DNA of 64,000 nt, from contig OX335642.1 in NCBI GenBank assembly GCA_946894095.1, forward strand, positions 5,095,021 through 5,159,020, in the 5' to 3' direction. Source of the stretch: Incurvaria masculella. Lineage: Eukaryota; Arthropoda; Insecta; Lepidoptera; Incurvariidae. Positions within the stretch are counted from its first letter, which is position 1, and every line of letters begins with the position of its first letter. The notes beneath the pieces are model-generated. The model did not search any database. It was not told the DNA's origin and was given only the letters and a program-made list of their open reading frames with translations. The position numbers and the translations under genes are program-made. Shown piece by piece: positions 33,085-47,171 of this stretch.

Positions 33085-36000
33085 GTAATCGGCTTTCGTC
33101 ATAACGTAACATGGGCCTGTATCTGAGAAACCCATTCTTGATAAATGACTATTATCAGCGTCCGAAACGAATTGCATAGGTACATAGAAAAAGAGCATCT
33201 CCCCGTAACCGATCCCGTTTGCGCGTGCCTGGCATAAAGCCGCTCGCACACTGACCCACTTTCCGCCGGTCGCGGCGGGGCGCGTTGCGATCGCCACTTA
33301 TGGCAACCTATGATTATTCATTACATCCACGATTGCCGCCAATAAAACGGTTAAGAACTGGTATTAGTGGTCAGTGTGCGAGCGCTTTACTTTCCGGATT
33401 CAGCTTGGAAAATGAGCCACGATTATATTTTATTTATACAATATAATAGGTACATAATCTTATAAATGATCGCGTAAAGACCATAATTAAGTCGAAGCTT
33501 CTATCAAGCTTTAATAAATTTAATATCTACAGCAAGGTTATTATTCGAGAGGTAGATGGTCGAAGTGGAAATGAATAAATACCTGTGTTTTAAGTCTAGT
33601 TAAATTCTAGTTTACATATACAGGACTTAACGGACGAACGGTTCTAACGTTAACCAGTTATTCCTTGGTATACTTGGAGCCAATCAGTTTGATCATATTT
33701 TGCTGCATGAATACATTATTTAAGCACGGACAAAAATAGTATATAACTGGGTGCCTCATAACACTGCCCATATTTTTATTTAGTGTATGGACGGCTCTCG
33801 AATAAAGGCGCTGCTCGTGAGAAAACCGGCCCGTGTACGCCCTCTCTAACGAGGCGTGTCGGACGCGCGTGAAGTACGCTGCACGTAGTACGTCGCCGCT
33901 CGATTAGCTCCATCTCGATCGCCAACGATTAACGTCAATGTTACCTACATAGCTTCATCTGTCCGCGCCTTGATGCAACTTGTACACAGTCGCAATGGGA
34001 ATTCTCCATCTCCACCGTAGTACGTAGAAACTTAGGTACAGTCGACCAAAGAGTTAAGGATACACATACGTTTGAAGGAAAAGATGAACAGTTGAAATAC
34101 TTTGACTTTTGGAAACTGTTATAGGGCTGACATTCGAACATAGTTGAGAATTTCTATTAGGTACTGTGTAAACAAAACCCTAATAAAATTGTATCGGAGG
34201 TTGTATTTAACCAACATTTATTTTTAGTTTAACCGGAAGTCTATCCTTTAATCTTTGGTTGACTGTACCAACATGTCATTTACCGTTATTACAGCAGGAA
34301 TTGGTGTTGGGTTACAACAGGTATTCAGTGGAAACGTTTTCTTATCAAGCGTGCGTATCGCTCAAAGGAAGCTGTAAAATAAATTTATTCTAGAGGAAGA
34401 ATGTCCATAGACGATTGCTCTATTGGTAAAATATAATTTTCACACAAATACAATCCAAATCAAATTATATGTATGATGAAATGACGTTAAAGTTTTTGAC
34501 GAAAGACATTTTTTTCATTACATCAATGCTAACCATTAAACCCCTCAAGTAATTAACAATTGATAATATGTTGATGAATCAACGTTGTATTGCAAGAAGC
34601 TAATAACCTTCCAATGGAAGATAATAAAGAAAACCAACTTGTGTGTCGTCCATTGCAATCTCAACAATAGCTCGAGTAGGACCATTTCAGGACGAATTAC
34701 CTGTAACAAGATAAAAATACCAATTAGGTTTATAAAGTTATCAACAGTGAAATACAGAATAGAATATAGTATATTTTATGACTATATGTACCCATATTAT
34801 CAAGTCTTACTTATAAAAATTTCAAAGCATAGCCATGAAGCATAGAGTAATTGAATGAAGTCTTATGACTTCAAAAAATCGTGCAAATATGCAAAAAAAA
34901 ATTTGATTCCTAATCGACGACCAAAATACTGCACAAAAGCAATTATCAAAATAAGGAATATCGGAACCTCGAAAATGGAAATATCGAGGCAGTAACGGAA
35001 ACATCGATTATCCAAAGAATGTTTGTAAACTTATCGCTAACTAACAACACAAAGACTCCAAATGCTCAGACCATTGCATGAAATGAAATCCTTGTGCTGA
35101 CCTCTGTATACGTATAAGCAGATTGACCAATGTTGAAACGACGAACCTGTCCTTCATGGTACCGACAGAACGTGTGATCCCACGCCCACGAGTTTCCTTT
35201 GCATTATCTTTGATCTCAATGCCAATGCGCAATAGCGTAATGGTATACGTGCTTCACTTATTCATTTCGGACTTGTCAGATCGAGCAGGTCCGTCAAATA
35301 ATGGATCTGGTGTTATAGTTACTTTTGGTCGCATTCCATTGACTAGTAAATCATAACTAAAGTAACCAAATATTGATTGTACTTATTACTGAGTACGTTT
35401 GAAGAAAAAGATGCAAGGTAAAAGCGTGCGCAGGTCAGACGTGAAAGATGCATGACTACATTCTGAACTTGTTGCCGTCACGATTAACCAGGGAAACGCT
35501 GATCGTATTCCTTCTAGTGTAATCATAGGAAGCAAACATTTATGAAATAAAAAGGAAACATAATTAAATAATACAAACAGAAAGCCCCAAGGAACACTGG
35601 AATTTGAAGTATGAATCAAATTAAACATAGTTAAACCTGGCGGAAGCCAGACATGTCTGGGTTCTGTTGACATTCTAACTACATGACATCAATGCTGACA
35701 TCATCAGAAGGCTGCCTGCGCCATTATGTTTCTACCTGCTCCATCCGTTTTATGTTTATTGTAAGGTGTCACGTTCCCGTATTCATTTTAACCCGTCGTA
35801 AGCATCGATTTTATGTTTATGATTTAACAACTTGCGACCATAATATTGGGGATCTTTAGTGTGTGCATCCTAACAGAAATATGCAGTGTTTTTGCCATTT
35901 TTCACGTCTCATTAGAGAGGCGCACAGTCAATGTCGTGTTAATTTGCACTTCAAAAATTATATTATCATAGTGAACGAATATATTCGTACAAGTTTATAT

Positions 36001-37875
36001 TAGCAAACCACGATAAGGATGTATGTATTTACCACGCTTTTACCTTGCATCTTTTGCATGCATTTCAAAAGTATGAGAACTGTGAAAAGAAATGGATTGG
36101 CCTAAATTGACCTCTCTTTATCTTAAAGACCAAATTAACAGGCCAACTTTTTCAAAGGACAGACTCTTACTTTTTGTAATGTCACGACGTATTTGATACG
36201 GCTCCCACGACCTCGGTCTATCAAATTGGATCGCACAAAAACATAGGAAGTAAACATTTAGATACGGCTTCGCTAGTAGCTAAAGATAATCTTTGTTTTG
36301 AGGAATTCACTGATAGTCTTTTGCTTTTATACCTGGAAGGGCATTTGAACTAATGACGCTACTAATGGTTTCTCATATTTTACTTATTTTCCACTTTATG
36401 CTTTATCTGTGTTCGTATGGACGGATACACTGGACTGATCTTTACTGCAGGACAGTCTGATGCTTTATTGTTATGAACACTTGGTATTTATTTCCGTAAT
36501 TCTCATTTCAGCAAAAAATATTTTTAGCTAGATTTTTTTCTGGTGCAATTACAATATTATAAACGATAAAAACCAAGTTCGTATTCTCGCACATGGATAA
36601 CCAATCAATTCAAAAATCGTTTGGACACTCATTTTAAAAGAAAATAAAACAAACAACCAGTTAATTCATATTACAATGGCAATTGAGTAAAAAAAAAAAA
36701 CAAAACAAATAAATAAATGTGTTACCAAATACTAATTAAATAACTTTCCACATGACGATCAACTTAATCTAATGAAAAATAAGATTTAGACATATCAGCT
36801 TAGGCTGCCTGTCTAAAATAAATAAATAAATAAATAGAAGACTAATGTTTATTTAGTTCTCACTAAGACTATCTATGTTTCTAAAAATGTGTCTCGATGG
36901 AAAGCTAACGATAAAGAATACATTTTGATACATTGAGCAAGGAGATATCGTTTACAACTGTAAAACTTTTCAAAGTTATATAAAAATATAATATAGGCTG
37001 TTCGTGCATTTCGTTCCTACGGCGCTTCTCCCGATAGCAGACCAGAGGTGATTATTCGAAGAATGCCGCTTTTTGCCTTCTCTCGAGCATACTAAACGCG
37101 CCCGGCGTTCTCAAGGTGGACCGCTACTTTAACATCTCATAGCTTGGAAGCATATTTACACGAACAACCGATGACATGAGACCGTTCAGTGGCATCGATG
37201 CCTAAGCGTGGTCACGTCTGTTGGCCATTATAGTTGTTTGTGTGCCCGAAGCTAACGCAACCTGTCCTAGTCGCGTCTACATACTCAACTATTCGATATC
37301 GAAGCGAGAATATGATACCTTGAGAACATACCTCTTCTTTCTATATTTAAAATACTAAGGGTGGAGTGCACAACATCTAAGGTTCACAAAAAAAATATAG
37401 TCAAATTTAAGCACGAGTAGCTGTCAAAAGGCAATTTGACATGCACAATCTCCGGTTGGAGTAAATACTAAGTTGCCAGTCGACAAAAACGATTTTAATT
37501 ACAGTGCTAACCATTCACGGATCAAGTACGCGGAATGGCACTAAAATTAAGGGTATTTATTTCGGCTTTGAATCCGAAATACCAAAAATAAGAACTGGTG
37601 CACTCCGCTGACATCGATACACCTCAGCCGTTTAGCCAGCGCCAGAAGAATCAAGTGGTTATTGTTGGTATTTGGTTATGCCGTCATTTGCGGGTTGTGT
37701 ACGCGGATATTCGCCTGATCGGAGATTTGACAGCGGTTTGATTATGGTTAATGATTAACCGGAGATCGTGCACACCAGCCTAAAATAACCAATGACATAA
37801 AAATAAAAGTCAAAATCCTGTCTCGTAAGTGGCAATACTGTGGCAAGTGCCGTTCTACTTGATATGAGTAGCTGA

Positions 37876-38235
37876 TTGCTCACGTCTTTACACGGTCTTC
37901 TAAGCGATTATGTGGAGCGTGTGGTTAGCCGCACGCCACTCGAAGACATTGCCCAGACACTGGGTACGATTCAAGATGGTCCGCCCCTTGTATTAATTAT
38001 ATCTCTATGTGCCCGCCGCGTGCTCACAATGTGGAACCAATTAGTTATTCTGTGGTAGAACTATGGAAGTCTCCGGGGTGGTGGAAGTTTGGCAAGGCCG
38101 GCCGATTTACGCCTCCGTTGCGCTCGTACCAGTTCCTCGCTAAGCCAAGCGTATTTTAAGCTTTATTGACGTCTGTAGCAATAATTGTAAAAGGAATGCT
38201 TCTATCTTAACTTTAGCCAATAAAGACTAGACTGA
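37876..38235 (+). other. Possible retroposon 3' fragment
   Basis: A 60-codon frame (DYVERVVSRTPLEDIAQTLG, then ARRVLTMWNQL) is followed by GC-richer DNA and an AATAAAGA signal at 38219. The amino-acid texture is protein-like and the composition differs from the surroundings, but I cannot match it to a named family. It could be chance. Confidence 0.25.
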
Positions 38236-39092
38236 ACATCGCAAGGACCGACATATCTATTGAATTAACTATTAAAATGCAGTTACAAATAATCTTCTGC
38301 CAAATACATATTTAATAGCCTGATGATATCATTCGCCTATAAATTTGTTAGATCCTGTACTTCTCATTCTGACATGGACGAAGTGGGTTCTCACATCTAT
38401 GGGTAGGCAGTATGATTCAGGCAAAACCCGGACATAAAATACTTTACGGATGTCCTGCGCGATTGTTTGTTTGGTTTAATTATGTTGCAATTCAGAAGTT
38501 GTATTATACCTCAGAACAAATTGGATTATAACGAAAAATTTAAAAATAATTAATATTATTTAAGGGCATACGATAAGGATTTTAGTCGTGCGCCGTTACG
38601 GGGTAGGTCCCCTTTCGTGGTACCCAAGTCTTTGTATAGATAGAGCGTGGTAAATCGTTGCGCTCCTTTATACTCACGATAAAATAACCCAAATATATGT
38701 AGCTACAAGCTCAGGGGGGGCATTCAGGTAAGAGTTAGTTCGAGTTCGGGAGTCAGTTAACCTGGGAAATATATTATTATTTAAATAACGAAACTGTTAT
38801 TTATACTTCCAACATATTTATAGGACAAACCAGATATTTACCAAACTAAAATGATGTTAAAGAAGTGTGGAAAAAGTAAGTTGATATTTAGCGGCGAATT
38901 CGAACGCACTCTGACCTGAATGGGCCCCCAGATCAGATTACGATCGGAAAATAAAAATCATCTTTATATGGTGTGGTCACATTCCTGGCATATAATTCCT
39001 CAAATGGAGGTTACAAAGTGCATGATCAATAAGCTGTCATCCCCGAGGATAATGGTTCTGTTTTGTATATACGTGTGGGGAGTCGTTTTGGG

Positions 39093-39258
39093 ACTAAGGT
39101 CCAAGTGCACGAAAGAACAAAAAATCAAAATCAACGTCAAAGTATGATCAAACACGTCACTTTGTGAGGACAGTATGGAAGGAACTCTATGCGGATCACT
39201 AAAAGTGACGTGTTTGAACATTGATTAATTCGGCCGTCTGTTCGTGCAACCGGGGCTA
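39093..39258 (-). mobile_element. 165-bp MITE (CCCCGGTTGCACGAA family), copy 1
   Basis: Reverse-oriented copy of the element at 39936. The termini GTGCACGAAAG and TTCGTGCAACCGGGG are imperfect inverted repeats, and flanking TAA on both sides suggests a 3-bp target duplication. Inside, ACACGTCACTTT and AAAGTGACGTGT form an inner palindrome. Confidence 0.75.
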
Positions 39259-39935
39259 AATATGTCACTTGAGCGGAAATGTCGCTATCTTTGAAAACCG
39301 CCAACTTCAGTTCTTTTCGTGATGAACTATGAATGATTACATTAGAATGGAGTCTACTCTGCGGTTCCGTAGAATTGAATGATTGGGTGGTTAGTTTTTT
39401 TTGGGTTCCGTATAAGTAAGTAGTTCATGTCGTATTGTCTAAGCATGGAGATCGACGAGTCTCAATTCATTTAGTTAGTAAACTAATAGATAATAAGCGG
39501 ACTGCGAACGACTTAGAAAATATGACATGTGCAGACATCGAGGCATGTCTCGCTGAAATATTTAGTTCATTAACGACAAATGACTAGTGGGGAGGCACGT
39601 ACCTAACATTAAAGACCAGACCACAAAGAGCAATTAACGTGCTCAAAACAATCGCTTCTGTCCGACGAACACGTTACAGCGTACTGTGTGATTGATTTTG
39701 CTCTGTACATATTCGGTCACACCGCGCAGTGATTATTTTGTGACAGCCTTGACAGCGTGTGTGTCATTGTGTGATGTTGAAGACATCCCATGATGGTACT
39801 GCCATGGGCCGACATTGCAAAAAATACGACCAAGTGATAACATGCTCAGGGTCCAGCCACAGATGGTCGCAGTGGCCTAGCCGCCATTTTTTGTCCAATA
39901 AAATTAAGAGTGGGAAAATTTTGATGTGTGTTACT

Positions 39936-40100
39936 TAGCCCCGGTTGCACGAAGAAACGACTGAGTTAATCAATGTTCAAACACGTCACTTTTAGTGAAC
40001 CGCATAGAGTTCCTTCCATACTGTTCACACAAAGTGACGTGTTCAATCGTACGTTGATGTTGATTTTGATTTTTTGTCCTTTCGTGCACTCGGCCCTTAA
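39936..40100 (+). mobile_element. 165-bp MITE, copy 2
   Basis: Same element as 39093-39258 in opposite orientation, about 680 bp away. It is flanked by TTA on each side. The two copies could pair as a long inverted repeat in a transcript. Confidence 0.78.
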
Positions 40101-42560
40101 TCACGCTATTACTACTTACGCCATACGTTTACATATATTATTTTTTAGATATCACTTGCCACCCTGTATAGCAGTCCATTCTCTTTGTGAATCTATCAAT
40201 AAAAAATAAATAAAAATAACTGCTAAAGAGGATTTAGTGGAATTAATTTGGGATTGTTTGGTACCGCAGCTAGTTTTCTTTTAAAAAAAATAAACAGCGT
40301 CCGCTGTCGTTCAGCTCCGTCGTGTATTGTGGGTCATTGTAATTCCAGCTTAATGCACAATAAGTAATTAATTCATTAGTTCATTTGACATATAATCGAA
40401 TGAAATTATTATTCAGTTAATACCTATAGTTCAAATACAAAAACGCAAACGGTTAGTCCAGCAATAATGTAGCTAAAAGGTTCCACTGCGACCACATTCC
40501 ATGTTATTTTGGGTCGAATATGATTGAATCCATTAGCGTTTCTGAGAAGTATCTAGGCTAATCGCCATTATGTTTATTTCCTTCACTGCGCCTACAGAAA
40601 TCAAGGTAAAACCCGTGAGTAGCGGAAACGACTGGTGCTAATCTGTTCGTCAATACGGCGCCGCCGTATGACCGTCAAGATTTAGTCAGTCTCACTAACT
40701 CTTCAGTTTGCCCGCTTGTAACTTGAGAACTACTTTCCCGATTTTCATGCGGTTTATATTGGTGTATGGTTTGTGTTAATCCCATAAATCTAGGTCATGT
40801 TAAACTACCTTAGGTGATAGCTGTGGGGTTAAATAGGTTAAAAATATTTAAAGTCTGGTAAAAAACGCCGATATTTTGATGAATGCTAAGGTGCCACAGA
40901 TAATAAGTTATCGTACCACCCCAAGCAGGTTTACGACCAAACGACACTTTTTTTATGAAAATTTAGGGCGAAAGTAAAACTCGGACTGAGGCAGAGAGTC
41001 TAACCTAACCTAACTAACCTACGCCGGCAATAATGTTTTCTGGAGACTGGCGGTGTAATTATTTAGTTAGCTAGGTCATGGTGTAAGTGAGTTTATTTGA
41101 ATGTTCGGCACAAAATAAGGAATTCTTCATTGCAATTCTTAGTTCTACGCATTTAGTAAGCCAAGCTAGAGAATGGTTCATGGCTTAGAACTTTATAGGT
41201 TGTGTATTCAATTTATATAAATCAATTAAACTATAAATATAGACTCACAATACATACTAGCGAATCCTGGAATTTTTATGAAAATCAATGAAGACAAATA
41301 ATTTCATCCTCCCTATACCAAAGCTAAATGTCAAACGACGTCTTATTCGGCCAGGTGAACAGAAATGTACCACTTAGCATGGTACGAAATGCAACTAAAC
41401 GTCAAATCTGATCTGTCACTTGGCTGTTCACACGGCGAGCTAACTTACTATTGTAACTCCCCATCGGAGAGAGTGTGCTAGCATGTATACCGTTTCTACT
41501 TACATGTGCTCATTGTTGGCAGTAGGCCGCAGCGGGTTCATTATTGGAAGGCGAGACAAAAAAGGCGCCATTGTCGTCACACCTGACATGACCAAACGTA
41601 CTCGAGGACGATATCCGATAATTAGACCAGATAACTTGGGCAAATGTTTGCGCATGGCTGTTGATTCATTGTTTAACCCCGAGGTGTGCCCATGGTGTTA
41701 ATTTTCACTTGCGTTATCACTGCCATGCATGTTCGGCTCGCAGGCCGAGCCTCGCGCTAACTGGAAGATTTCGAAATGAAATAATGACGTGGTTATACCT
41801 AGTATGCAATAATACGTTCAACATAAATATGCAGAGTACCAAACATTATTTGTACCGACAGGCCGGACGGCTTAACCTAACCTGAGGCGACACAAAACTC
41901 GTACAAATGAATGATTCAGCATGCTGGAAAGGTTGATCTAAAAATAATTTCAACGTTTTATATGCCTCGCGAAGGCGATAATATTACTTAAAACGACCTA
42001 TATATGCCCTGGGCACTACACTCGCACAATTTTATGCTCACCGTCATCCCCAGTTTTGTAAATATATTTGTTCGCTTCAGGTTAGAACGAATGATCTATA
42101 CAAATAACTGAGGCAAGATAACTTGCGCGTCAGGTCGGCCTTAGATGCCAAAAATATTTTTAAATAAAACATGCGACGACTCCGCATACCTTATAAAAAG
42201 GTTGCGAAACCAGGATTGTAAATCATTATTAGCATCAGGTAGCATTAAAATATGGTGTCAATAAAATTATCGGGAATTTATAACTATCAATGTTAGTAAA
42301 CTATCAATAACGCCAGACTTGGACATTATACAAACATCGTCTGGCTTGCGTCTTTCTTTTCGTACGCTTACAATTTGAAATTTACCAAACCAATTTTGAT
42401 GCGGTTTAAACCTACCGATAGCTTGACTCTTCCCATCAATTATAAACTCCTATAATGATAAATTACCTGAGGGGTATGGAGTGGGGTGAAATATAAAAAA
42501 AGCCGGGGGAAAACATACAGGCTTGAGTCAGACTTCAACGCGCATCTACGCAGTTTTAAA
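40101..42560. other. No gene recognised
   Basis: AT-rich intergenic or intronic DNA. A TAACCTAACCTAACTAACCT stretch at 41001 resembles degenerate insect telomere-type repeats but is too short and impure to call. Short frames here carry no recognisable domains. Confidence 0.3.
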
Positions 42561-42569
42561 TAAATACGT

Positions 42570-42775
42570 TGTTTTATGACTATGGTGATGTTTCTACGCA
42601 CTAGTCTTCAAATGTATTCTGAGCTATTTTAGGCGTCGTTGGTTCGATACCCGTTGACGTGCACCGCTTTCTTTCGCATCGAGTTTGGCAAGATCATTTA
42701 CATATCACGAATACTTACTAAGGAAACCCTTTACGTCGGTTGTTAGGGTCTAACGATATCTAGGTGACCACCCAT
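42570..42775 (+). mobile_element. Diverged tRNA-headed SINE fragment (tentative)
   Basis: GTTGGTTCGATACCCG (a box B-like element) followed by CACCGCTTTCTTTCGCATCG resembles the head/body junction of the SINE at 46850-46890 (CACCACTTTCTTTCTC). The rest is too diverged to place boundaries. Confidence 0.35.
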
Positions 42776-42846
42776 GGTCTCACCACTAGCGCTGTGACTA
42801 ACTTTTTTGGGCCCTATGAAAATCACAAATAGGCTTTTTGGGCCCC

Positions 42847-43096
42847 AATAAAAAAATCGTCCAAGTGCGAGTCGGACTCGCACACGAAGGGGTCCGTACC
42901 ATCGTACAAGATTTAACAAAACACCTTTCTCGATAATTTTTTTTTTCACCTACTTGTTATAACGACAATATAAATACACACTCAGTGAAAATTAACGGTT
43001 CATGAGATGTAGCCCTTTGGCAGACGGACAGACGGACGGACAGCTGAGGCTTAGTAATAGGGTTTCGTTGGCACCCTTTGGGTACGGAACCCTAAA
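42847..43096 (+). repeat. Lepidopteran interspersed repeat (GTGCGAGTCGGACTCG family)
   Basis: Opens CCAAGTGCGAGTCGGACTCG, contains a GACGGACAGACGGACGGACA microsatellite and closes CCCTTTGGGTACGGAACCCT. It matches 56447-56752 and the reverse copy at 27536. Confidence 0.8.
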
Positions 43097-43142
43097 AACT
43101 AACCTTAAAACGAAATACCCCATTCTCCGGAGCCACTTTTTA

Positions 43143-43215
43143 ATGTAACTGGACATGGATGGCTATTACCGCACCTAAAGTGGTTTATAAACGGGCCGGG
43201 CATCGACCCATGGCA
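43143..43215 (-). mobile_element. SINE 3' end fragment
   Basis: TAACTGGACATGGATGGCTA is the reverse complement of the shared SINE 3' terminus. Only about 70 bp are recognisable. Confidence 0.5.
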
Positions 43216-43219
43216 TGGT

Positions 43220-44970
43220 AAGCAAGCCCACAAGCCCCTAAGACGTATTCTTACTACTTAAAAGTGCATGTACAAAGGTATATAGGTTCAGCGTCGCTTT
43301 GGAAAGTACTAAATCGATGGTCCGTTCGCGTGGAGAATGACCCAGTGGGGACCGGTTCGGGCATGGTCAGGCAGGTTCACGGCCTCATTGTGGGCCCGCG
43401 AGCTGCCATCTTGCGTGTACTGACATGTGCGCACGCAGCGCAATGAGCGTATAACGCAGGTGTACCAGCAGTATTTTTTTTATTGGTAAAAGTTACATAC
43501 ATTACGTTTACAATAACTTACTAAAAAGCCCATGGCCCTACACATTTTGTGCCCCTCAAAAATGTTAGTTTATATCTGCCAAACCAGTGTTGTAAATTAG
43601 AAAATAATATAACATTTCGAGATATTTAAAGACCGAAGTTATCGACGAAATGCGGTTCTGAGGTAATTAATTTATTAGTTAGGTAATTAAATTATCATTA
43701 ATTAATTTGGACTGGAGCAAAATGCTCCACTCCAAACGTAAATAACTAAAATCCAAAAAAATACTGAGTTTCATGTCTCTGATATTTCATAAGCAACAAT
43801 TATTCACATGGGTCCTAGGGATTTTTTTACACACGTATTTACGTAATTTCTTCTCCCTTACCGGACGGAATGGCACGGAGCAGGCTGGCTAAACACGTTT
43901 TGTGACAATGGAAGTACTAATGCGATGTTCTGTCCTTGTCTCATTCATACAGAGTCGGAAAAGAATGAATTGTGAATGATTCCTTTTCATTATGTAAGGA
44001 GTAAACGGTGGTGAAAATGATTCAGATAGTTACATATATGTTTCAATAATAAATATGAATTATCTCATATGTGTCTAAAAAAACAAGACTGATTTCTAAG
44101 GGTCCGGATTTGGGCATGTAGATCTGCATGCGCAGACGCAGCGTCGCACAGCCTCCAAAAACGAGAAAGTGTTTTGACGTGACAGCGATAGGTTCAGGCG
44201 AATGCGACTTCGCTTGGTGACTTTCACATTTTGCCCCAAGTGTTATTCGTTTACACGTGGACAAAGAATATATACGACGTGGATATGTTACTGTAAAAGC
44301 CCGTATATTGGTAAATCGAATAAGATAGCGAGGAGACATGTTCAAAACTTTATGGATATTAAAGATATAAATAAAAAAAATACAACAGGTGCAACTGAGC
44401 AAGTTTCGTATCCATCAGCTATACGTTGTAACAAATAAATAAATAAAAAAGTTGCAACGACATTATTTTACTTGGTTGGAGATATATTAATTGTTAAATA
44501 CACCGAAATCAATTTATAGACTTAAGTCTGCAAGTTATTTATAAGTCTATAAACTGAGGAGTCGTTAACTTGGTTTTATTTACCTACCGTCACCGTCGTA
44601 ACACTCACTAGATCGTAAACATGTGTGCAAGCGAGAGGTCGTTATTGCATATCTATGAACATGATAATCTTCCCACTTGATTTATCAAATATCCATTCCG
44701 TTACGTTTAGTAATAAATAATATTTGTAAGTCAAAGGTTTGACATTTAAATATTATGTTACTACTACTCTGGCTAGCAGTATGTCCGTCTCTTAGCTGGT
44801 GAACATCTCAAAGTAATATAGGGTAGTATTCAGAGTGGGCGGACTAACTTCATACAGGGATTTATCGCCGGACTAAGTAGCATTTTGTATGGTTAGTCCG
44901 GTGCTAGTCCGCGTTATAAATTTTGACAGTTAACTCTGAAGAAGACCGATACAGTTTACGTTAAAGGGTT
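43220..44970. other. No gene recognised
   Basis: AT-rich DNA with a short GC-richer stretch at 43310-43440. Possible retroposon tail at 43470 (T-run followed by ATTGGTAAAAGTTACA). Nothing with coding support. Confidence 0.3.
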
Positions 44971-44971
44971 G

Positions 44972-45357
44972 TACAGCTCGTGGTGTAGGGGTTAGAGGAC
45001 TTCATTTGATGCGAGGTGTTATGGGTTCAAATCCTCGCCCCGGTAATGCACGAGTTTCTTTCTCTTTCTGAGTTGGATGCATTTCGTTACGAATGCGAGC
45101 TGTTCGTTGGTTCGGAACCCATGTCAAACTGTCGGTCCCCTTCCTCTACTAGGTGTTAAGTCGGGCCGGGATGGTACCACAACATCGATGAAACGATCGA
45201 TGTGTTTTCCATCCAGTTCAGTGTAGCCGTGCTCATAAATGGAAGGTCCTGGTATGGCACCTAATTTCTTCTGGAATGTGTTGTATTGGGCTAATATCAT
45301 GACCGTAGTTGTGTGGTCAGGATTAGCCGTCCATGTCAGTACCCGAAGTCTCAGTTG
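44972..45357 (+). mobile_element. tRNA-headed SINE
   Basis: The head (44975-45045) has an A-box-like TGGTGTAGGGGTTAGAGGA and a B-box GGGTTCAAATCC spaced as in a tRNA gene. The body then matches the 5S-headed copies (CGGGCCGGGATGGTACCA, TTTTCCATCCAGTTCAGTG, AAGGTCCTGGTATGGCACCT, TTAGCCGTCCATGTC). Its 3' end is interrupted by the MITE at 45358. Confidence 0.82.
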
Positions 45358-45672
45358 TCACCTAAATTGGCGTTACGGCAAACCGATCGACTGGCGTTTT
45401 CAAATGTATGGAGAAATTGAAGAGCGCGCGCAGCGGGCGTTAAGCGAACTAACATTTGCGAGTCCGAGCTTGATTTGACAGCTTACTCAACGTTGCCGTA
45501 AATACGTCGACGTTGCTGTTTACATCCACTTCGCGTTTTCATACAAATCGGAAGTCCGCGTTTGACTTTGACAGCTTGAAGAAGTAAAACCACAGAATAT
45601 CTAGAAAAAAATTGTATGGAGTTGACGGAAAACGCCAGTCGATCGGTTTGCCGTAAACGCCAATTTAGGTGA
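45358..45672. mobile_element. 315-bp MITE with ~44-bp near-perfect inverted ends
   Basis: TCACCTAAATTGGCGTTACG then GCAAACCGATCGACTGGCGT at the left is repeated in reverse complement at 45629-45672 with one extra base. It abuts the end of the SINE at 45357. The high identity of the ends suggests a recent insertion. No coding capacity; no clear target duplication. Confidence 0.82.
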
Positions 45673-46357
45673 GAACCACTCAGGTTCCATAAACAATAAG
45701 AAACACATCGCGAGGGAACATATCCAATCCGATTTAGAACCATTCCGGAATGGGCTTATAACCATTCCGGAGGAGGCTGATGGAAATCCGACTTGCACAA
45801 AATGTCTTTGGAAGCCATTTCCTGAGAGAATTTATACCCTGTTTGGATTTTTGAGGTTTCTCCAGTTCCGTTAAACCCTTTATAGCGGAGGTCATATCGG
45901 ACTTTGGGAGTAGGAATCGGAATGCACTCCTCTTGTAGTGCTTTGCACACACGCAACTCGGGTCTCAATCGGAACTATTCTTACTATAAAAAATACTTTC
46001 GATGATGTATTAATTATCTTCTTTATTAATTATAGTCTTGCAATTTATGCTTACAGGCTAATTTGCACTTTTTGGGCGTAATGTCATGAGACGTGGTTCT
46101 AGCGTTACATCTCACACAATAGAACATTCACCGCACAGTTGGTCCCAAAAAATGTGCGTGTTCCATTGTTCGGAGGCGTTTTGATGGCCTTTTCTATTCC
46201 CACGACCAAGATACGACAGAGAAGCACATAACAGTTCTGGACCGCATCTGCGGAGACAAATACGCAGGTACGTAATCGGACATGGAGTAACTGGACCGGC
46301 ACTTCGGTTGAAGAGTTCTACTGCAACGCCGTTCTTTTTTTACTTTGTCGTTTATTT

Positions 46358-46440
46358 AGAAATATATATATATATATTTTATGGCATGTATCTATCTATA
46401 TATAGGCATCTATATATATATATAGATTTTTTTTAGCATT
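46358..46440. repeat. TA-rich low-complexity tract
   Basis: ATATATATATATATATTTTA, CTATCTATATATAG and CTATATATATATATAG. Simple-sequence DNA. Confidence 0.8.
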
Positions 46441-46794
46441 CTTTATTAGACAATATGTCATTTCAGTAAATTTTCCTATCGTCATTATTATTGTAATAGC
46501 AAATTTTAATTATTTTATTTGCGAATATTAATAAAAACTATATAAAAAACAAGAATTAAATAGAATTTATTAGATATACATTTATTAGATGGTTGGTGCT
46601 ATAATAACGGATGCGTTATTTCATTCCAAAATCAACAAGCTCGTCCCATGACTCTTTTGCGTGTTTATCGCTATTTCTTATAGTTTAGTATTTGGTCATG
46701 AATGCAAACTTGAAATACAGTTTGATTTTATTTTTTACTAACGTGATATTGGCCTTACTTCGAATTTCCAAAGGAGTTAAGTGCCATGCCAACC

Positions 46795-47165
46795 GGCCAC
46801 CGGCTCGTAGCCTAGTGGCGTGGGGACTGGCCTAGCGTACCAGAGGGCTGGGTTCAATTCCTCGCCCCGACATGCACCACTTTCTTTCTCTTTCTGAGTT
46901 CGATAAGTGCATTTCGTCACGAATGCGAGCTGCTCCATGGTTCGGAATCCATGTAAAACTGTAGGTCCCCTTCCCCTACTGTTAGGCGGGAGGGTTTAAG
47001 GCCGCCCGCGTTGGTACCATCGTATTGGATGGTCGAAGCGGCAATGAAAAATTGTCCGCGTTTTCCATCCAGTTGAATGTAGCCGTGCTCATAAAGGGAA
47101 GGTCCTGGCATGGCACCTAATTCCTTCGGGAATGTGGTGCATTGGGCTAATATCATAACGGTAGT
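46795..47165 (+). mobile_element. Full-length tRNA-headed SINE
   Basis: Head CGGCTCGTAGCCTAGTGGCG with box B GGGTTCAATTCC at 46849, then CCTCGCCCCGACATGCACCA and the common body (TTGGTACCATCGTATTGGAT, GTTTTCCATCCAGTTGAATG, AAGGTCCTGGCATGGCACCT, GGGCTAATATCATAACGGTA). It ends next to the foldback element at 47172. Confidence 0.85.
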
Positions 47166-47171
47166 TATGAT

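Noticed and set aside
33046..33297. Minus-strand frame MAIATRPAATGGKW as a protein
   Set aside because: No domain, and it begins in and ends at a SINE head fragment; probably chance.
44975..45045. Genuine tRNA gene
   Set aside because: A/B boxes are present but no cloverleaf forms, and the sequence continues into the SINE body shared by other copies.
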